Shown piece after piece: positions 52,201 to 54,718 of a stretch of 54,718 nucleotides of DNA (positions are counted from its first letter, which is position 1; each line of letters begins with the position of its first letter). Under the pieces are notes generated by a model. That model saw only the letters and a program-made list of their open reading frames with translations. It was not told the origin of the DNA and did not search any database. The DNA lies in the NCBI GenBank assembly GCA_013813765.1, contig JACCRC010000201.1, positions 1 to 54,718 of the forward strand. Direction: 5' to 3'. Made by a program: the position numbers and the translations under genes. The stretch is from Deltaproteobacteria bacterium. Its GTDB lineage: Bacteria > Myxococcota_A > Polyangia > Haliangiales > Haliangiaceae.

Positions 52201-52850
52201 GTGATGAGGTCGCGCAGCAATCACTTCGCACCGGTCGCTCGAACAACGCGTGGCTCCTCATGGGCAAGCCCGACGAGGCCGCGGCGCAGCTCGCGATCTC
52301 GATGCCGACGATCGGGGAGGGCTTTCATCTCCAGCACGTGAGCGCGATGGTCGCGGCGACGAACATCGAGCTCTACAACGACGACGTGACCGCGGCGCGC
52401 AAGCGGCTCGACGAGGCGTGGCCCCACCTCGAGCGGCTCGGCGTGCTGCGGCTCCAGCAGCCGCGGGTCGAGCTGAGATCGCTGCGGGCGCGCGTGCTGC
52501 TCGCGGATCCGCGCGCGGATGGATCGCTACGCGAGGCGCGCGCGCTCGGTGACGAGCTCATCAAGGAAGCCACACCATGGGCGGAAGGCCTTGGATACCT
52601 GGTCCGCGCCTCCTCGCACGCGTGGGTCGGCGATGTCGATGCTGGGCTCACCGATCTCGAGGCTGCCGAGGAAGCGCTCGCGGGCGCAGGGATGCAGGGC
52701 TACGTGCAGATCGTGAAGCTCTACCGCGGACGCCTCGAAGGCGGTCCTGGTCCGACCGCTCGCGCGGAAGCCGCCCGGGATTTCCTCAAGGACCTCGGTG
52801 CGATGGACCCGGATGCGGTCGCCGCCTACCTGATGCCTTGGCCCGGGTGA
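49227..52850 (+). CDS. Ser/Thr kinase fused to AAA/STAND-type ATPase and TPR-like region (PknK-like)
   Basis: The 1207-residue protein has a kinase domain (~12-275): Gly-Ala-Gly-Gly-Ala-Gly loop, Ala-Ile-Lys, His-Arg-Asp-Leu-Lys-Pro-Ser-Asn near 148 and Asp-Phe-Gly. From ~295 an ATPase domain has Walker A Gly-Leu-Gly-Lys-Ser-Thr near 330 and a Walker B-like Val-Ile-Phe-Val-Asp-Asp-Ala-His near 450. The C-terminal ~600 residues are helical, Ala/Leu/Arg-rich and TPR-like. This is the architecture of PknK-type regulatory kinases. No DNA-binding domain is seen. It probably senses or relays a signal in the cytosol. Confidence 0.92.
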   Translation: MEVGYAAPVFGAGRFEVRGTLGAGGAGVVYRAFDRQLQREVAIKLLRQASGRDLYRFKREFRALADIVHPNLVTLHELHAADGDWYFTMELVEGVSFIDWVRPPRTTSGPQRTRADIAASPVNEARLRGALIQLVDALVALHRAGKLHRDLKPSNVLVTAQGRLALLDFGLVAGMAEGDPEKLAVGTPVYMSPEQAADQPLDEASDWYSVGCMVYEALTGKRPFEGDSEQVMTRKQTELPVSPASAGAPPDLVRLCMGLLQPVAHIRPNGMSILTQLGSGPSPTTRRISRSAPASNFVGRAEEIEELRRALADSHRRGVAMLVKARSGLGKSTLVRRFLRSLGDVVYTLEGRCFEREAVPFKMLDGVVDSLTAAIMTLTTENIATLVPKEIGALARLFPVMRRIPQFSEAVAASAVPPDPQEMRRRGFTALRGVISKLSRLKPVVIFVDDAHWGDFDSCVFLAEMIHNGEPGILVIVAHRPEDYLGVVALLKRSPGGSPRRGDVRDLEITPLSDTEALALVSQLAEDPSRAPQVVAAAGGNPLALTEMARTPGAAAGVKMEDLVRMRAQRLSPDCQAMLAVSAIAARPLSVEIAAHAAGVVGGHDEAATLSAERLATLRQVGGEMILHPAHDYVRTAVLGGLDTESKAGWHEAIARAFEAVQGPAQLDQTAVVEHWLAAGYPENAATHAVAAALKAEEALAFRRAAELYQIALTFGPWDAVGQRDLMSRKAHALVCAGSLDEAATLYGHAAQLLPDDESIDLERLRVEALLRRGRLDEALPAAERLLGLIGIRIPLNARASRTKLATQWMQMKLRGLDFTERDVTEIPPAKLLVTDVLYSVASGLAFADPTLGRVVQSELIRAALDAGEPVRVCLALAQEVGYAAAAGSRNRAAVEAVGARLMAVAKKLGAPHVIGFAQAAIGIAAHMQGRWKEAREQLEAGLAALRDHGAGVRWEIDTGDTYWLATLFYLGEWRELGRLTQLLLRDAIDRGDEVAQQSLRTGRSNNAWLLMGKPDEAAAQLAISMPTIGEGFHLQHVSAMVAATNIELYNDDVTAARKRLDEAWPHLERLGVLRLQQPRVELRSLRARVLLADPRADGSLREARALGDELIKEATPWAEGLGYLVRASSHAWVGDVDAGLTDLEAAEEALAGAGMQGYVQIVKLYRGRLEGGPGPTARAEAARDFLKDLGAMDPDAVAAYLMPWPG

Positions 52851-52940
52851 CTGGGGCTCGCTCCTGTATTACGTTGTGACCGCTCCGTGTGATCCGGCTG
52901 GCGGTCTCCGGCGTACAAGGGAAGCCGGCCCATAGCCGGG

Positions 52941-53810
52941 ATGAGGGAAGCAGTGTCCGACATCGCATCGCATATCGCCGTTTCGCACAAGATCCAGTTC
53001 GAGGACCTCGACTGGGAGCTCGCGCGCAAGCACGGCTTGACCGAGACCGAGATCCAGAGCCTTCACTACTTCGCGGATATCGAGAGCCAAACGGTTCACT
53101 ACTTCCTCGAGGTCGCAAAGCTCAAGGTCGCGCGTGACCCCGAGCTCCTGACGTTCCTCACGATGTGGAACTACGAGGAGTACTTCCACAGCTACGCGCT
53201 GACTCGCCTCATGGAGGAGTGCGGCGTCAGGGTCATGACGGCGACCGAGCGCGCCACCGAGATCCGCCAGAACGCGCGGTTCAAGGCAAAGTTCGAGGAC
53301 TTCGCGCAGAGCGCGATCGCCGTCGCGATGCCGAAGACGTTCATCGCGCTGTGGATGTTCTGGGGCGCGCTCCAGGAGTGCCTCACCACCCAGGCGTACG
53401 AGGAGCTGGCTCGCCAGACCACGAACCCGGTGCTCGCGGAGCTGTGCAAGCGCATCGCGAAGCAGGAGCGCCGTCACTTCGCCTACTACTTCAACCAGGC
53501 GCGCGATCGGCTCTCCGGCCAGAAGTTCGCCCAGCAGTTCTGCAAGGCGATCGCTCGCGCGTTCTACGCACCGGTCGGCGGTGGCGTGAAGACCGACGAA
53601 CAGGCCGCTCGCTGCGTCGCGGGTCTGTTCCCCGGCGACAAGATCTTCGAGGTCATGGGCTACATCGAGAAGCGGCTCGCGCAGCTGCCGGGCATGGAAG
53701 GCCTCGACTGCTGCACGATCTGGGCGAACAAGGTCCAGCCGATGCTGCCGAACGAGACGCGCGCGAAGTCGAAGTCGGCGGGACAGCCCGGCTCGACCGC
53801 TGCCGCGTAG
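52941..53810 (+). CDS. Ferritin-like diiron protein
   Basis: The 289-residue protein has a four-helix ferritin-like pattern: Glu48 in Asp-Ile-Glu-Ser, a Glu80-x2-His83 pair in Tyr-Glu-Glu-Tyr-Phe-His, and a third helix with Gly-Ala-Leu-Gln-Glu. The last is Lys-Gln-Glu-Arg-Arg-His-Phe. The pattern resembles acyl-ACP desaturase and R2-like carboxylate-bridged diiron enzymes. The substrate is unknown. It lies 90 bp after the giant kinase gene on the same strand. No signal peptide is seen. Confidence 0.8.
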   Translation: MREAVSDIASHIAVSHKIQFEDLDWELARKHGLTETEIQSLHYFADIESQTVHYFLEVAKLKVARDPELLTFLTMWNYEEYFHSYALTRLMEECGVRVMTATERATEIRQNARFKAKFEDFAQSAIAVAMPKTFIALWMFWGALQECLTTQAYEELARQTTNPVLAELCKRIAKQERRHFAYYFNQARDRLSGQKFAQQFCKAIARAFYAPVGGGVKTDEQAARCVAGLFPGDKIFEVMGYIEKRLAQLPGMEGLDCCTIWANKVQPMLPNETRAKSKSAGQPGSTAAA

Positions 53811-53816
53811 CGGAAC

Positions 53817-54539
53817 TTACATCGCGTAGCCGATGCGGAAGTATCCGGCCGGCTCGGGCTCGTCGCTGTTGTACTCGTTGTTGTCGCTGCTCATGTTGCG
53901 CGCAGCGCCGAACGCCATCGCGACGTTGAGGCCCGAGTCGAAGGTCCAGTGCCAGCCGAACAGCATCTCGGGGCCGACCGTCTTCGTGTCCTGGCAGTCG
54001 TAGCCGTCGTAGTCGCAGCTGCTGTCGTTGTCGAAGTCGCGGACGACGATGCCCGGCTCGATGAACGGCCCCTGGTAGACCCGCTTGAAGTAGATCGGCA
54101 GCGACGCGCCGATCTCGTAGCCGCTCTCGTCATCGACCGCGAAGATGTTGGCGTCGCCGCGGACCGCGACGTTGTCGTGGACCGCGTGGCTGACCGACAC
54201 GCCGTAGAAGCCGAACATCCAGCCGATCGGGTTGGTCGCGACGTTGGTCTTCTTCCACTTCACGAGGTAGTCGCCGCGCTCGCCGACCTTCACCGGGTGA
54301 CCGTTGATGTGGGACACGTTGGACCAGTTCTCGTTGAGCGGCGCGACGACCGCCATCACCGGCTGCGGCTGCGGCTGTTGCGCGGTGGCCTCGGGCTGGA
54401 TCGTGACGAGCGTCCCCGGCGCCGGGGGCGGCGGGACCTCTTCGGCGCCCGGCGGCATCGCACCGGGCTGGGCGAGGGCGGGAGTCGAGGCGACGACGAG
54501 CGCGAGCAGCGTGGCGAACCGGCAGACCGTGGGCTTCAT
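53817..54539 (-). CDS. Predicted outer-membrane beta-barrel protein (240 aa)
   Basis: From ATG 54539 the protein has a signal peptide ending Thr-Pro-Ala-Leu-Ala-Gln, then a Pro/Gln-rich segment, and a beta-rich region with alternating hydrophobic residues ending Tyr-Phe-Arg-Ile-Gly-Tyr-Ala-Met (terminal aromatic and hydrophobic residues of a barrel). Two cysteines near residues 187 and 193 may form a disulfide. It converges on the diiron gene. Function is unknown. Confidence 0.72.
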   Translation of the reverse strand: MKPTVCRFATLLALVVASTPALAQPGAMPPGAEEVPPPPAPGTLVTIQPEATAQQPQPQPVMAVVAPLNENWSNVSHINGHPVKVGERGDYLVKWKKTNVATNPIGWMFGFYGVSVSHAVHDNVAVRGDANIFAVDDESGYEIGASLPIYFKRVYQGPFIEPGIVVRDFDNDSSCDYDGYDCQDTKTVGPEMLFGWHWTFDSGLNVAMAFGAARNMSSDNNEYNSDEPEPAGYFRIGYAM

Positions 54540-54624
54540 GCGACAGACACTGAGCACCTACGATGCCAGGTCGTGGGGCGGTCGCCAAGTCCGCGCCGTA
54601 CCTCGGTTTACCTTGGGCTACCGC

Positions 54625-54718
54625 ATGTCAGCGGCCCTTCGGGCATTCGTCAGGGATTGCCAGATTCCTGACATTGCTGTCGCGGATCTGGCCAATCTCG
54701 CGTCACATCGTCATCCAC
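54625..54718 (+). CDS. Partial CDS at the window edge
   Basis: An open frame from ATG 54625 runs off the window and starts Met-Ser-Ala-Ala-Leu-Arg-Ala-Phe-Val-Arg-Asp-Cys-Gln-Ile. It is too short (31 codons visible) to classify. It is divergent from the outer-membrane gene, 85 bp away. It could be spurious. Confidence 0.35.
   Translation, partial: MSAALRAFVRDCQIPDIAVADLANLASHRHP

Overview
This window looks like a chromosomal segment of a high-GC Myxococcota (deltaproteobacterial) genome. The evidence is a very GC-rich third codon position, two Ser/Thr protein kinases (one polytopic in the membrane, one fused to an ATPase/TPR module), two hybrid histidine kinases, an NtrC-type regulator, many small lipoproteins, a histone-H1-like Lys/Ala-rich protein and a YcaO/TfuA pair. 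The genus cannot be fixed from this sequence alone. No tRNA, rRNA, CRISPR array, insertion sequence or prophage was recognised, and no gene-free stretch longer than 300 bp is present.

Layout. 0.06-3.3 kb (-): YkgJ cysteine-cluster protein, DUF1963/HEAT-like protein and a GFA-family zinc protein in one tight unit. 3.4-6.3 kb (+): acyl-CoA synthetase, GrpE and two small proteins. 6.4-7.7 kb (-): a rhodanese-like lipoprotein interrupted by one in-frame UGA (candidate selenoprotein) and a YedI/DUF808 membrane protein. 7.8-11 kb (+): methyltransferase, NtrC-family regulator and a Tat-exported dienelactone hydrolase. 11-17.3 kb (+): a His-rich small protein and a heavy-metal RND efflux system (TolC, adaptor, pump). 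17.4-21.6 kb (+): a PaoABC-like molybdenum hydroxylase whose Fe-S and Mo subunits are fused, its FAD subunit and a small Cys-rich protein. 21.6-25.4 kb: lectin-like lipoprotein, dodecin, VF530 protein, alcohol dehydrogenase, DUF1993 protein and a zinc-ribbon/TerB protein whose start lies inside a perfect palindrome.

25.4-32.6 kb (-): a same-strand run of hybrid kinase, heme-oxygenase-like protein, FIST protein, second hybrid kinase and an outer-membrane barrel/thioredoxin/cupredoxin fusion. The true N-terminus of the fusion is recovered only if two in-frame UGA codons are read through as a U-x-x-U motif. 32.7-37.2 kb: small proteins, an epimerase, a heme-oxygenase-like diiron oxidase translationally coupled to an ATP-grasp ligase, a VOC protein and a YciI protein. 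37.2-45.6 kb: kinase, FAD reductase, amidohydrolase lipoprotein, and a GST / GNAT / flippase-like operon resembling a split MprF. 45.6-54.7 kb: YcaO-TfuA pair, Gly-rich lipoprotein, giant kinase-ATPase, ferritin-like diiron protein, an outer-membrane protein and the start of one more gene.

The most notable result is the pair of candidate selenoproteins. In both, translation continues in the same frame past UGA into residues that fit the family. In both, a hairpin follows at bacterial SECIS spacing with G among the first two loop bases; the one in the barrel-thioredoxin gene has the loop GGUC, like the Escherichia coli fdhF SECIS. Both encode envelope redox proteins, so a standard annotation would call one a truncated gene and give the other no signal peptide.
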